NCBI RefSeq assembly: GCF_005082585.1
Contig: NZ_CP034855.1
Location: 310,001-374,000, forward strand
Length of the DNA stretch: 64,000 bases
Direction: 5' to 3'
DNA from: Buchnera aphidicola (Sitobion avenae)
GTDB taxonomy: Bacteria > Pseudomonadota > Gammaproteobacteria > Enterobacterales > Enterobacteriaceae
The notes under the pieces were generated by a model, which did not search any database, was not told the origin of the DNA, and saw only the letters and a list, made by a program, of their open reading frames with translations. The stretch's first letter is position 1. Every line of letters starts with the position of its first letter. A program made the position numbers and the translations under genes. Of the stretch, positions 31,722 to 41,186 are shown piece after piece.

Positions 31722-33008
31722 TTAGATCTTAGTCATACGTAAAAAGTCTTTAAAATAAGATGGAAAAGTTTTTGAAATACAATTTGGATTTAATATATTT
31801 ACACCTGTTCCAGATAAAGATATTAGTGAAAAACACATAGCCATACGATGATCATTATAAGTGTCAATATTAGAATATTTAAAATTAACAGGTGGAGTAA
31901 TTGATAAAAAATCTTTTCCTTCTTCAACTACCGCGCCAATCTTTCTTAATTCTATCGTCATAGCAGATAAACGATCAGTTTCTTTTACTCTCCAATTATA
32001 TATATTTCTAATAATCGTAGTACCCTTAGCAAAAAGAGCTACTATTGCTATAGTCATAGCTGTATCTGGAATATGATTCATATCTAAATCTATTGCATTT
32101 AATTTATTTCGAGTACAAGTAATACAATAGTCTTCCCAATAAATTATTGCTCCCATTTTTTCAAGAACATTTGCAAATTCTATGTCACCTTGAATACTTT
32201 TTTTACCAACACCAGAAACTTTTATTGAACCACCCTTAATAGCAGCCGCTGCTAAAAAATAAGAGGCTGAAGAAGCATCTCCTTCAATCATATAGTTACC
32301 AGGTGTTTTGTATTGTTGTCTACCTTTGATATAGAATATATCATAAGAATTATGTTTAATGTTTACTCCAAAATATTTAATTAAATTAAGTGTGATATCA
32401 ATATAAGGTTTAGAAACTAAATTACCTTTAATAAAAATAGTAGTATCTTGCAGAGCAAGTGGTGCGCTGATTAATAATGACGTTAAAAATTGACTAGAAA
32501 TATTTCCATCTAAAAAAAGAGATCCTCCAATAAAACCACCTTTTGTTCGTATCGGAGGATATCCTTCATTTTTTTCATATTCTATAATTGCACCTCCTTG
32601 TTTTAAAGTATCAACAAGATGTTTAATAGGTCTTTCGTGCATTCTATCATCTCCACCTAATAAAATATTGTTCATATTATGTAAGGATAATATAGCAAGA
32701 AGAGGTCGTATTGCAGTACCCGCATTTCCTAAATATAAAGAGATAGATTTAGATGAACAAAAAGGTCCACCTATACCTTCAACATGACATGTTTTTTGAT
32801 TATTAGATAAAACATATTTAACACCTAATTTTTTTAAAGCATTTAACATATATTGAGTATCATCACTATCTAATAAATTACTTATATATGTTGTACCTTT
32901 AGCTATTGCTGAAAGTAATAAAACTCTATTTGAAATACTTTTTGAACCTGGTAAAGAAACGGTTCCATTAACATAAGATATTGGTTTTAAATCCAAAGAA
33001 TCTTGCAT
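31722..33008 (-). CDS. aroA: 3-phosphoshikimate 1-carboxyvinyltransferase (EPSP synthase)
   Basis: AroA makes EPSP in the shikimate pathway, feeding the aromatic amino acids that Buchnera provides to its host. The length of 428 is standard (E. coli 427). Substrate motifs [10 protein letters not shown] near residue 19, [11 protein letters not shown] near 94, GDASSASYF, and [11 protein letters not shown] and [10 protein letters not shown] near the C terminus are intact. It follows serC and precedes cmk by 40 bp, as in E. coli. Confidence 0.98.
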   Translation of the reverse strand: MQDSLDLKPISYVNGTVSLPGSKSISNRVLLLSAIAKGTTYISNLLDSDDTQYMLNALKKLGVKYVLSNNQKTCHVEGIGGPFCSSKSISLYLGNAGTAIRPLLAILSLHNMNNILLGGDDRMHERPIKHLVDTLKQGGAIIEYEKNEGYPPIRTKGGFIGGSLFLDGNISSQFLTSLLISAPLALQDTTIFIKGNLVSKPYIDITLNLIKYFGVNIKHNSYDIFYIKGRQQYKTPGNYMIEGDASSASYFLAAAAIKGGSIKVSGVGKKSIQGDIEFANVLEKMGAIIYWEDYCITCTRNKLNAIDLDMNHIPDTAMTIAIVALFAKGTTIIRNIYNWRVKETDRLSAMTIELRKIGAVVEEGKDFLSITPPVNFKYSNIDTYNDHRMAMCFSLISLSGTGVNILNPNCISKTFPSYFKDFLRMTKI

Positions 33009-33074
33009 AATAAATATACGCTCTGCTTAATTATAGTTGAAATAGTTTTTTTAAAAAAATCAACTAGAGATAAT

Positions 33075-34160
33075 TTATCCATATTGATTTTCAAAATATG
33101 ACATGAATTCTATTAAAGATCGAATGCCTTCCAACGGCATAGCATTATAAATAGATGCCCGCATACCACCTACTGCAGTATGTCCTCTTAAATAATTTAA
33201 TCCTAGTTTAGAAGCTTCTTTTAAAAAAATTGTATTTAATTTAGGATTAATTAAATTAAATACAACATTCATTTGAGATCTGTTTTTATTATCTATGTTA
33301 TTTATATAAAAATCACTAGCATCTATTTTCTTATATAACAAATCTGATTTTTTTTGGTTTGATTTTTCAATTTCTTTTAAACCTCCCTGTTTTTTTAACC
33401 ATTTAAAAACTAATCCTGATAGATACCAAGAAAATGTAGGAGGTGTATTAAACATAGAGTTATTTTCTGATATTTTTTGATAATCTAAAATAGAGGGAGT
33501 TATATTAGAAGAATGTTTTAATAAGTTTTCTCGAATAATAATTATTGTTATTCCTGCAGGACCAATATTTTTTTGAGCACTTGCATAAATAAGATCATAA
33601 TTATTAATATTAATTGGACGTGATAAAATAACAGATGAAAAATCTCCAACAATAATTTTTTTTTCAAAGACTGGTTCTTCATGAATACATAATCCATCTA
33701 TTGTTTCATTAGGACAATAGTGAATATATGCTGAGTTTTTATTAATTTCCCATTGATTTATTGATAAAAGAGATTCTTTTTTATCATCATTTTTTCTAAT
33801 TAGTATAGATTTAGGAGTGCAATATTTTTTAGCTTCAATAAATGCACAATTTGACCAATAACCACTATTTATATAATCTGCTGTTTTTGAATTACCTAAT
33901 AAATTCATGGGAACAGCTGAAAATTGTCCTCTAGCACCACCTTGACAAAATAACACTTTAAACCAATCAGGTATTTTTAATAATTCCCTTAAATCTCTTT
34001 CTGCTTCCAAGGCGATTTGTATAAATTTTTCACTGCGATGACTGATTTCCATTATAGAAAAATTTGATTTTTTCCAATTTCGTAGATCTTTTTGAGCTTC
34101 GTAAAGAACATCTTTGGGAATCATAGCTGGGCCAGCACTAAAATTGTAAACTACATTCAT
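33075..34160 (-). CDS. serC: Phosphoserine aminotransferase
   Basis: SerC is a PLP enzyme of serine and pyridoxal-phosphate biosynthesis. I place the start at 34160 (MNVVYNFSAGPAMIP), which follows GGTGA by 5 bp and gives 361 residues (E. coli 362). An in-frame ATG at 34175 lacks such a site. The PLP lysine lies in SAQKNIGPAG, and GGARGQF and GGMRASIYNAMP are intact. It stands 38 bp after serS and 66 bp before aroA on the same strand. Confidence 0.96.
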   Translation of the reverse strand: MNVVYNFSAGPAMIPKDVLYEAQKDLRNWKKSNFSIMEISHRSEKFIQIALEAERDLRELLKIPDWFKVLFCQGGARGQFSAVPMNLLGNSKTADYINSGYWSNCAFIEAKKYCTPKSILIRKNDDKKESLLSINQWEINKNSAYIHYCPNETIDGLCIHEEPVFEKKIIVGDFSSVILSRPININNYDLIYASAQKNIGPAGITIIIIRENLLKHSSNITPSILDYQKISENNSMFNTPPTFSWYLSGLVFKWLKKQGGLKEIEKSNQKKSDLLYKKIDASDFYINNIDNKNRSQMNVVFNLINPKLNTIFLKEASKLGLNYLRGHTAVGGMRASIYNAMPLEGIRSLIEFMSYFENQYG

Positions 34161-34198
34161 TATTTCACCAATCATATTTTTAGTATTACATTCAAAAA

Positions 34199-35482
34199 CT
34201 AATTTATAAATTCTAATCCTTGCATATATTTTTTTTGAAGAATTTTAGGAATTTCTATACGGCCATCAGAATGTTGATAATTTTCTAATACTGCCGCTAA
34301 TGTTCTACCTATTGCTAAACCAGAACCATTTAAGGTATGTACAAAAAAATTTTTTCGTGTAGATTTTTTTCTATAACGAGCTTTTATACGACGTGCTTGA
34401 AAATCATTCATATTAGAACAAGAAGAAACCTCTCTATATTTTTTTTGAGAAGGAAACCAAACTTCTAAATCATATGTTTTTACAGCTGAAAAACCCATAT
34501 CTCCGGTACATAAAAGCACTTTTCTATAAGGTAAATCTAAAAGTTGTAAAACTTTTTCAGCATGATTAGTTATTTCCTCTAATGCTTCCATAGATTTTTC
34601 TGGCTTTACAATTTGCACTAATTCCACTTTGTCAAATTGATGTAATCTAATTAAACCTTTAGTATCACGTCCATAAGAAGATGCTTCTGATCGAAAACAA
34701 GGAGTATGTGCAGTTAACATAATAGGTAAATCTTGTTCGTTTACTATTTGATTGTAAAATAAATTAGTTAATGGAACCTCTCCTGTAGGAATTAATATAT
34801 ACTTTTTTTTATTCGCAAGATTTATATGAAATAAGTCATCACTAAATTTTGGTAATTGTCCTGTGCCATATAACGCTTCAGGATTCACTAAATAAGGAAC
34901 ATAAGTCTCTATGTAGCCGTGTTGTAACGTATGCAGATCTAGCATAAATTGACTAAGTGCACGATGTAAAAGAGCAATTTTACCCTTCATTACAACAAAT
35001 CGGGAACCTGACATTTGGGCTGAAGATTTCCAATCTAATTCATTAAATTTACTTCCTATTTTAATATGATCTTGAACTGTAAAATCATATTGTCTTTTTT
35101 GACCCCAAGACTTAATTTCTTTGTTATTAATTGATGTATCTCCTTCTGGAACATCATCAGAAGGAATATTAGGTATACACATAGAAAAATGATATATTTT
35201 TTCTTTTAAAGAATTAAGTTCAATTTTAGCAGCGTCTAAATCTTTGCTTGATTGTATAACTTCATTTTTTAAAGATTCATTTTTATTCTTAATACTTTTA
35301 GATTCTCTAACCAGATTTGATAGAGAATTATGTTTGCATTGTAAACTCTCAGTTTGAATTTGTAATTTTTTTCTCTTTGCTTCCATATAAGATATTGTAG
35401 AAATATCTAATTTATAACCTTTTTTTAACAGTTTCCTAGCTGTTAAATGTAATTCATTGCGTAATAAATAAGGATTTAACAT
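34199..35482 (-). CDS. serS: Seryl-tRNA synthetase
   Basis: This class II synthetase charges tRNA-Ser; tRNA-Ser(UGA) is in the same window. The 427 residues (E. coli 430) comprise an N-terminal antiparallel coiled-coil arm (about 30-100) that grips the long variable arm, and a catalytic core. Motif 2 is in [25 protein letters not shown] (the arginine near 265), and motif 3 is [18 protein letters not shown]. It heads the minus-strand run serS-serC-aroA-cmk-rpsA-ihfB. Confidence 0.97.
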   Translation of the reverse strand: MLNPYLLRNELHLTARKLLKKGYKLDISTISYMEAKRKKLQIQTESLQCKHNSLSNLVRESKSIKNKNESLKNEVIQSSKDLDAAKIELNSLKEKIYHFSMCIPNIPSDDVPEGDTSINNKEIKSWGQKRQYDFTVQDHIKIGSKFNELDWKSSAQMSGSRFVVMKGKIALLHRALSQFMLDLHTLQHGYIETYVPYLVNPEALYGTGQLPKFSDDLFHINLANKKKYILIPTGEVPLTNLFYNQIVNEQDLPIMLTAHTPCFRSEASSYGRDTKGLIRLHQFDKVELVQIVKPEKSMEALEEITNHAEKVLQLLDLPYRKVLLCTGDMGFSAVKTYDLEVWFPSQKKYREVSSCSNMNDFQARRIKARYRKKSTRKNFFVHTLNGSGLAIGRTLAAVLENYQHSDGRIEIPKILQKKYMQGLEFIN

Positions 35483-35822
35483 AAAATGTGTTACTCTTTT
35501 TTTGATTATTTATAAAAATTGTTATTCAATACATATTGTGAATTATTTTATAAGTTAATACTATATACAGTAAAATATGAAAATTTTTATTGCATATATA
35601 AAAATAATTTTTTTAAATTAAACTATATTAGTAATATACTAAGACGTATTTTATAGAATTAAAACAAATATAACAGTATTGCGATAAAAATTTTTATTAA
35701 AAAACAACGTGTTTTTTAAATTATTTATATTTTTTAAAGAATTAATTCATTTTCAGTAATATATAAAAACCATAATATTTGTTATATTCAATCAATGATA
35801 GGATTTTTTCAGGAAATTAAAT
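35483..35822. other. 340-bp divergent spacer between serS and trxB
   Basis: No convincing coding frame is present. In E. coli this interval between trxB and serS carries cydDC, lrp, ftsK, lolA and rarA, none of which can be read here. The region must hold the promoters of serS and trxB, but AT-rich words are too common to name one. Confidence 0.6.
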
Positions 35823-36782
35823 ATGAATGATATTCAGCATAGAAAAATAATTATTTTAGGATCTGGACCAGCAGGATATACTGCAGCAATATATGCTTCA
35901 AGAGCTAATCTAAGACCTTATTTAATTACTGGTGTAAATAAAGGAGGTCAATTGATGAATACTAATGAAATTGAAAATTGGCCAGGAGATTTTAACAAAA
36001 TCAGCGGTTCAGATTTAATGGATCGTATGCATAAACATGCTGTTCAACTTAATACTAAAATTGTTTCTGATAATATAATATCGGTAGATTTTAAAAAAAA
36101 ACCTTTTTATTTAATAGGAGAGAATAATAAATATACTGCTGATGCAATTATTATTGCTACTGGAGCAAATCCTCGTTATTTAGGATTAAAATCAGAGGTA
36201 TTTTTTAAGGGAAAAGGTGTTTCAACATGTGCTACATGTGATGGTTTTTTTTATAAAGAAAAAGAAGTTGCAGTTGTAGGTGGTGGTAATACAGCTATAG
36301 AAGAAACATTATATTTATCAAATATTGTTAAAAAAGTTCATTTAATACATCGTGGAATTAATTTTAGAGCTGAAAAAATTTTATTAAATAGATTAACAAA
36401 ACAAATAAAAACTAAAAAAATAATAATTTATTTAAATTCTACTGTAAAAGAAATATTAGGAACTTCTTCTGAAGTCACTCATTTATTAATTAAACAAAAA
36501 AATTCAATAAAAAATAAAGAATTAAAAATCAATATTTCAGGATTATTTATTGCAATTGGATATATTCCTAATACAAATATATTTATAGATCAGTTAAAAA
36601 TGAAAGATGGTTATATTTCAGTAATCTGCAATACACATGGGAATTATACTCAAACAAGTATCCCTGGTATTTTTGCAGCAGGAGACGTAATAGATCATGT
36701 TTATAGACAAGCGATTACATCATCTGCTAGTGGTTGCATGGCCGCCTTAGATAGTGAACGTTATCTTAGTTCTTTACTATAA
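35823..36782 (+). CDS. trxB: Thioredoxin reductase
   Basis: TrxB transfers electrons from NADPH to thioredoxin via FAD. GSGPAGYTAAIYA near residue 13 binds FAD, the redox disulfide is C136-ATC-C139, GGGNTAIEE binds NADPH, and GIFAAGDV is the second FAD motif. The 319 residues match E. coli (321). An AGGAA Shine-Dalgarno precedes the ATG. It stands upstream of infA with a structured 106-bp gap. Confidence 0.98.
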   Translation: MNDIQHRKIIILGSGPAGYTAAIYASRANLRPYLITGVNKGGQLMNTNEIENWPGDFNKISGSDLMDRMHKHAVQLNTKIVSDNIISVDFKKKPFYLIGENNKYTADAIIIATGANPRYLGLKSEVFFKGKGVSTCATCDGFFYKEKEVAVVGGGNTAIEETLYLSNIVKKVHLIHRGINFRAEKILLNRLTKQIKTKKIIIYLNSTVKEILGTSSEVTHLLIKQKNSIKNKELKINISGLFIAIGYIPNTNIFIDQLKMKDGYISVICNTHGNYTQTSIPGIFAAGDVIDHVYRQAITSSASGCMAALDSERYLSSLL

Positions 36783-36800
36783 AAAATTATATGCAAAATA

Positions 36801-36853
36801 TCATTATATCATAAAAACATACTAGTCAAAATGACCAGTATCTGATATAATGA
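36801..36853. promoter_or_regulatory. Compound hairpin between trxB and infA
   Basis: The outer arms TCATTATATCA (36801-36811) and TGATATAATGA (36843-36853) pair perfectly over 11 bp. Inside, ATACTAGTC (36819-36827) and GACCAGTAT (36833-36841) pair with one mismatch around AAAAT. The structure starts 18 bp after the trxB stop and ends 35 bp before the infA ATG. There is no T-run, so it may be a leader or processing element rather than a terminator. Confidence 0.6.
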
Positions 36854-36888
36854 AATTAATTATATTTAATATTTTTTATGAGGGAAAA

Positions 36889-37107
36889 ATGTCTAAAGAA
36901 GAAAACATTGAAATGCAAGGAGTTGTAATAGATACATTACCTAATACCATGTTTCGCGTGGAATTAGAAAATAAACATATTATTACTGCACATATTTCAG
37001 GAAAAATGAGAAAAAATTACATTAGAATACTAACAGGTGATAAAGTAACCGTAGAATTAACTCCTTATGATTTGACTAAAGGAAGAATTATTTTTAGAAG
37101 TCGTTAA
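36889..37107 (+). CDS. infA: Translation initiation factor IF-1
   Basis: IF-1 binds the 30S A site during initiation. The start is the ATG at 36889, preceded by GAGGGAA. It yields exactly 72 residues, as in E. coli, beginning [11 protein letters not shown]. An upstream in-frame ATG at 36850 would add a non-homologous extension and lies in the hairpin region. The OB-fold is nearly identical to E. coli ([28 protein letters not shown]). Confidence 0.98.
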   Translation: MSKEENIEMQGVVIDTLPNTMFRVELENKHIITAHISGKMRKNYIRILTGDKVTVELTPYDLTKGRIIFRSR

Positions 37108-37239
37108 TCAAAAAAATCAATTATTTTCTAAAAAATAAAATCCATTTCTTAAAAAACTTATCTAGTTGAAAAAATCCTTTAAAAAAACGAGTTCTTTCTT
37201 ATTTTCAGTAAAAAAATAAAAAAATTTTAAAGAGAATTT

Positions 37240-39006
37240 ATGCGTACTAAATATTGTGGAAAAATTCGAATAATTCATTTAAATAAAATAGTGAAGTTAT
37301 GTGGTTGGGTACATAAAATAAGAAATTTTGGTCAATTTATTTTTGTTGACATGAGGGATTATACTGGTCTTATTCAAGTTATTTTTGAATTAAAAAATAA
37401 TATTGTTTTTAAAAAAGCTTTAAATTTAAGAAATGAATTTTGTATTCAAATCACGGGTACTGTTCAAAAAAGAGAAGAAAAAAATAAAAATGTCAAAATT
37501 AGCACTGGAGAAATAGAAATATTAGCAAGTGTATTAAATATTTTAAATACATCACAAGCATTACCATTAAATTATACAAATAATAATCATGATGACTCTA
37601 GATTAAAATATCGCTATTTAGATTTACGCTCTTTTAATATTCTAGACAATCTTAAAATAAGAAATAAAATAACTTATTTGATAAGAAATTTTATGATGAA
37701 GAAAAATTTCCTAGATATTGAAACTCCTATTCTTACAAAATCTACACCAGAAGGTGCTAGAGACTATTTAGTACCTAGTCGAAACCATCCAGGAAAATTT
37801 TATGCACTGCCTCAATCCCCCCAATTGTTTAAACAAATCTTAATGATTGCAGGTATAGATAGATATTATCAAATAGTAAAATGTTTTCGTGATGAGGATT
37901 TGCGTTCTGATCGACAGCCAGAATTTACGCAAATCGATATTGAAGTTTCTTTTATGAATGCTAAAAAAATTCGTAATTTAGTAGAAAAACTTATAAAAAC
38001 ACTTTGGTCAAAAATAGTAAATTTTAATTTTAAAAAATTTCCTGAAATGTCTTTTCATGAATCAATGAAAAAGTATGGATCAGATAAGCCAGATTTACGA
38101 AATCCAATTGAAATCATTGATATATCTAATATATGTAAAGATGAAAAATTTATATTTTTTTTTAATTTAAACACTACAAAAAATAATCGGATAGCATTAT
38201 TATGTATTCCTCAAGGTGCAGATTTAAGTCGCAAAAAAATTGATATTTATACTCAATACGTAAAAAAATTTGATTCAAAAAAATTATTTTATATTAAAAT
38301 AATAGAAAATTATATTGGATGTAAAAGTGTTTATAGTTCAATGAAACAAATTTTAGATGAAACAACTTTAAGAAAAATAATAGAGAAAAGCAAAGCTAAA
38401 AATGGAGATATATTGTTTTTAGTTGCTGATGAAGAACATATTGTTAATAAATCGCTTGGTATGTTGCGTTTAAAATTAGGAAGTGATCTTGATATCACTC
38501 AAAAAAATAGTTGGAAACCAGTATGGATAGTTGATTTTCCTATGTTTACTAAAGACATAAAAGGAAACATTTCTTCTGTTCATCATCCATTCACAGCCAT
38601 AAAAAAAATGGATATAAAAAAATTAAAAAGTTCACCTAATACTGCTATTTCAGATAGTTATGATCTTGTAATAAATGGCTATGAAATCGGCGGGGGTTCA
38701 GTTCGTATTAATGATGTTAATATACAAAAAACAGTCTTCGACATTATTGGAATAAAAAAATCAATACAAAACAAAAAATTTGGATTCTTAATAGAAGCGT
38801 TAAAATATGGTGCTCCTCCGCACGCAGGAATAGCTTTAGGATTAGATAGAATTGTTATGCTTTTAACTCATAGTGAAAATATTAGAGATGTTATTGCTTT
38901 CCCAAAAACAACATCGGCGACTTGTTTAATGACTGATTCTCCAAGCACAATAAATAATGTATTATTACAAGAACTAGGTATAAAAATTTTAAAAAATAGA
39001 TATTAA
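37240..39006 (+). CDS. aspS: Aspartyl-tRNA synthetase
   Basis: This bacterial-type class II synthetase has 588 residues (E. coli 590). An N-terminal OB-fold anticodon domain (about 1-110) precedes the catalytic core with its inserted GAD domain. Motif 2 is FRDEDLRSDRQPEFTQID, and motif 3 lies in GIALGLDRIVML. The family motif SPQLFKQILM is intact. Its stop overlaps the stop of the convergent znuB by 4 bp. Confidence 0.97.
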   Translation: MRTKYCGKIRIIHLNKIVKLCGWVHKIRNFGQFIFVDMRDYTGLIQVIFELKNNIVFKKALNLRNEFCIQITGTVQKREEKNKNVKISTGEIEILASVLNILNTSQALPLNYTNNNHDDSRLKYRYLDLRSFNILDNLKIRNKITYLIRNFMMKKNFLDIETPILTKSTPEGARDYLVPSRNHPGKFYALPQSPQLFKQILMIAGIDRYYQIVKCFRDEDLRSDRQPEFTQIDIEVSFMNAKKIRNLVEKLIKTLWSKIVNFNFKKFPEMSFHESMKKYGSDKPDLRNPIEIIDISNICKDEKFIFFFNLNTTKNNRIALLCIPQGADLSRKKIDIYTQYVKKFDSKKLFYIKIIENYIGCKSVYSSMKQILDETTLRKIIEKSKAKNGDILFLVADEEHIVNKSLGMLRLKLGSDLDITQKNSWKPVWIVDFPMFTKDIKGNISSVHHPFTAIKKMDIKKLKSSPNTAISDSYDLVINGYEIGGGSVRINDVNIQKTVFDIIGIKKSIQNKKFGFLIEALKYGAPPHAGIALGLDRIVMLLTHSENIRDVIAFPKTTSATCLMTDSPSTINNVLLQELGIKILKNRY

Positions 39007-39788
39007 AGATATTTTTTTATATTACTTAACAAACATAAAAACGAAGAACATAAAACAATAGATGGACTAGCGGGTGTATTATAAAAAATAGATAGCAATA
39101 TTCCTCCTGTAACAGATATGATACTGACTATTATAGCAATAAAAACCATTTTTTCCGGAGAACCAGAAAAATGTTGTGCAGTTGCAGGTGGGATGATTAA
39201 CAAAGATGTGATTAATAATGCACCTACAAATTTAATTGCTATCGCAATAGTAAAAGCAGTCATTAACATTATAGTTAAACGAGCATAGAAGATATTTATA
39301 CCATCTATTTTAGCTAGTTCTTCATTAATAGTTGCTGATAAAATAGAATTCCAACGAAAAAGTAAAATACTAACTATTATCATACTGCTTATTGAGATAA
39401 TAAGTAGATCTAATTTTGTCACAGATAACAAATCACCGAATAAATAATTAGTAACATCTACTGTTTTTTTACTAGACATTAAACTAATCAAAACTATTCC
39501 TAAGGACAACGAACTATGTGAAACTATACTTAATATAGTTTCTAATGACATAGATAATAGTTCTTCCAAACACGCTAAAATAATTGCAATTAAAATCATT
39601 AGAAAAAACAAAGCATAAAACGAATGAATATTAAATGCAATAGATATCGCTATACCAAGCAAGGAAGAATGGGATAAGGTATCACCAAAAGATGACATGC
39701 GCCGCCAAACTATAAATGAACCTAATGGACCAGTTGTTAAAGACAATATAACACCTGCTAACCATCCTGGAAGAATTAGTTCAAACAT
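39003..39788 (-). CDS. znuB: Zinc ABC transporter permease ZnuB
   Basis: ZnuB is the membrane subunit of the high-affinity Zn2+ importer. The 261 residues equal E. coli ZnuB. About eight hydrophobic segments and the family motifs GDTLSHSSLLGIA and VKFVGALLITSLLIIPPATA can be seen. It follows znuC by 35 bp on the minus strand. The substrate-binding protein ZnuA, divergent from znuC in E. coli, is absent. Confidence 0.95.
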   Translation of the reverse strand: MFELILPGWLAGVILSLTTGPLGSFIVWRRMSSFGDTLSHSSLLGIAISIAFNIHSFYALFFLMILIAIILACLEELLSMSLETILSIVSHSSLSLGIVLISLMSSKKTVDVTNYLFGDLLSVTKLDLLIISISSMIIVSILLFRWNSILSATINEELAKIDGINIFYARLTIMLMTAFTIAIAIKFVGALLITSLLIIPPATAQHFSGSPEKMVFIAIIVSIISVTGGILLSIFYNTPASPSIVLCSSFLCLLSNIKKYL

Positions 39789-39823
39789 AAAAAAATTACT
39801 CTATAATTAGATTATTATATACT

Positions 39824-40540
39824 TTAAAAATTATGAACATGATTATGATCATGATGGTAAATAGCTAATTCTTTTACATATTTATATCCAAATATAGAAA
39901 TAAATTCTACATTATTACAAACTGCTTCTGGAGTTCCAGAACAACAAACATGATTATTCAAACAAATTACATCATCTGTTTTGGCCATAACAAAATTTAA
40001 ATCATGAGAAACTATTAAAATAGAACATTTTAGTTCATATCGAATTTCATTAATTAATTTATATAAAGCCAGTTGTCCTGTCACATCTACCCCTTGTGTG
40101 GGTTCATCTAAAACTAGAAGTTTAGGATTATTTAATAAAGCTTTTGCTAAAAGAATTCTCTGTATTTCTCCGCCAGATAACTTTTGCAATTGACAAAATT
40201 TTAAAGATTCTGCTTTTACACGTCGCAACATTTCTGATATTTTTATATTATTTGTTTTATGTGATAATTGCATAAATCGTTCTACTGTAATTGGCAATAA
40301 AGTATTAATGTTTAATTTTTGAGGCACATAACCAATCGATAAATTATATGCACGCATAATTGTACCTGAATTAGGTTTTATTAACCCTAAAATGATGCGT
40401 ACTAAAGTAGATTTACCAGCTCCGTTAGGTCCAATTAAAGTAAGAACACGATTGGGAATTAAAGATAAAGATATATTGGTCAGAATAGAACGATTGGATA
40501 AATTTACACAAACATTTTTTAATTTTATACATTCAAACAT
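39824..40540 (-). CDS. znuC: Zinc ABC transporter ATPase ZnuC
   Basis: ZnuC is the ATPase of the Zn2+ importer. Walker A GPNGAGKST lies at about 37-45, the signature LSGGEIQR at about 121 and Walker B LLVLDEPTQG at about 141, with the switch histidine in VSHD. The histidine-rich tail typical of ZnuC is kept (IYHHDHNHVHNF), but the segment beyond it is lost; the protein is 238 residues against 251. No ZnuA gene accompanies it. Confidence 0.95.
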   Translation of the reverse strand: MFECIKLKNVCVNLSNRSILTNISLSLIPNRVLTLIGPNGAGKSTLVRIILGLIKPNSGTIMRAYNLSIGYVPQKLNINTLLPITVERFMQLSHKTNNIKISEMLRRVKAESLKFCQLQKLSGGEIQRILLAKALLNNPKLLVLDEPTQGVDVTGQLALYKLINEIRYELKCSILIVSHDLNFVMAKTDDVICLNNHVCCSGTPEAVCNNVEFISIFGYKYVKELAIYHHDHNHVHNF

Positions 40541-40593
40541 AGTGTTATAAATTATTTATTTTAATCTTAATATTATAAGATATATTTTCAAAG

Positions 40594-40788
40594 ATGGACA
40601 TTGATATTACATTAAATATAAAAAATATTACATCAATTAACAATTTTTTTCTAAATTTTAATATTAAACTTATTGAGTTCTACTATAAAAAATTCATCCA
40701 TCGAAAAAATTTAGTAGAAGTAAATATAAAAGATTACTTTATCATAAAAGACTATATATTTAGTATGTATTACACAAATATAAAATAA
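40594..40788 (+). CDS. Hypothetical 64-residue frame, doubtful
   Basis: The frame begins MDIDITLNIKNITS and is very rich in Ile, Asn, Lys, Phe and Tyr, as random AT-rich DNA would be. It is divergent from znuC, as znuA is in E. coli. I see no ZnuA features: no signal peptide, no zinc-ligand histidines and no histidine loop. Most likely it is not a gene. Confidence 0.12.
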   Translation: MDIDITLNIKNITSINNFFLNFNIKLIEFYYKKFIHRKNLVEVNIKDYFIIKDYIFSMYYTNIK

Positions 40789-40890
40789 GATGATTTATTA
40801 ATTTCTAATATAAGATTATATTTAAAACGATTTTTTAAAATAACACATAATCTTTTAAAAAAGATAAAACTAAATTTATTCAAACAAAAT

Positions 40891-40922
40891 ATTAATAATA
40901 TTAATAATATTAATAATATTAA
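40891..40922. repeat. Tandem 9-bp repeat (ATTAATAAT, about 3.5 copies)
   Basis: Three exact copies of ATTAATAAT at 40891-40917 are followed by a partial one. A related stretch occurs at about 40937-40950. It is AT-only and lies in the gene-free znuC-pykA spacer. Replication slippage explains it. Confidence 0.7.
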
Positions 40923-41105
40923 ATATGTAAATTCTTAATATTAATAATATAGAAAATTTATAAAAAAATAGATTTTAAATAAAAAATTTTAAAACTCAAT
41001 TAAACATGATTCATGCTATAATATTCTTTGAAAGTTAGACTAAAAAATGCATTCTTTAATAATTAATCCTTTAAAAAAACTTAGTCAAGTAAATATACAA
41101 TAAAA

Positions 41106-41130
41106 ATTTATGCTTATTAAGCATATTTTT
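41106..41130 (-). terminator. Small hairpin 3' of pykA
   Basis: TATGCTT (41109-41115) pairs with AAGCATA (41119-41125) around ATT. T-tracts follow on both strands: AATTTTT on the minus strand and TTTTTT on the plus. It lies about 60 bp past the pykA stop and fits a terminator for that minus-strand gene. Confidence 0.5.
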
Positions 41131-41186
41131 TATATTCCTTAATAAATATGTAAAAACAAACAACATAAAAAATAATCAGAAAGAAA

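Larger units (their letters stand above)
40541..41186. other. 646-bp spacer between znuC and pykA, relic of znuA-mepM-lpxM
   Basis: In E. coli znuA, mepM and lpxM lie between znuC and pykA. Here the interval holds no recognisable gene. A 64-codon plus-strand frame (40594-40788), a 9-bp tandem repeat (about 40891-40922), a TATAAT at 41017 and a small hairpin near pykA are its only features. The base composition is that of decayed DNA. Confidence 0.7.

Noticed and set aside
40594..40788. Possible znuA remnant divergent from znuC
   Set aside because: Orientation fits, but there is no signal peptide, histidine loop or any ZnuA-like motif. Listed only as a doubtful frame.
40891..40950. Tandem AT repeat as a CRISPR or origin iteron array
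   Set aside because: The unit is only 9 bp, AT-only and without spacers; simple replication slippage explains it.
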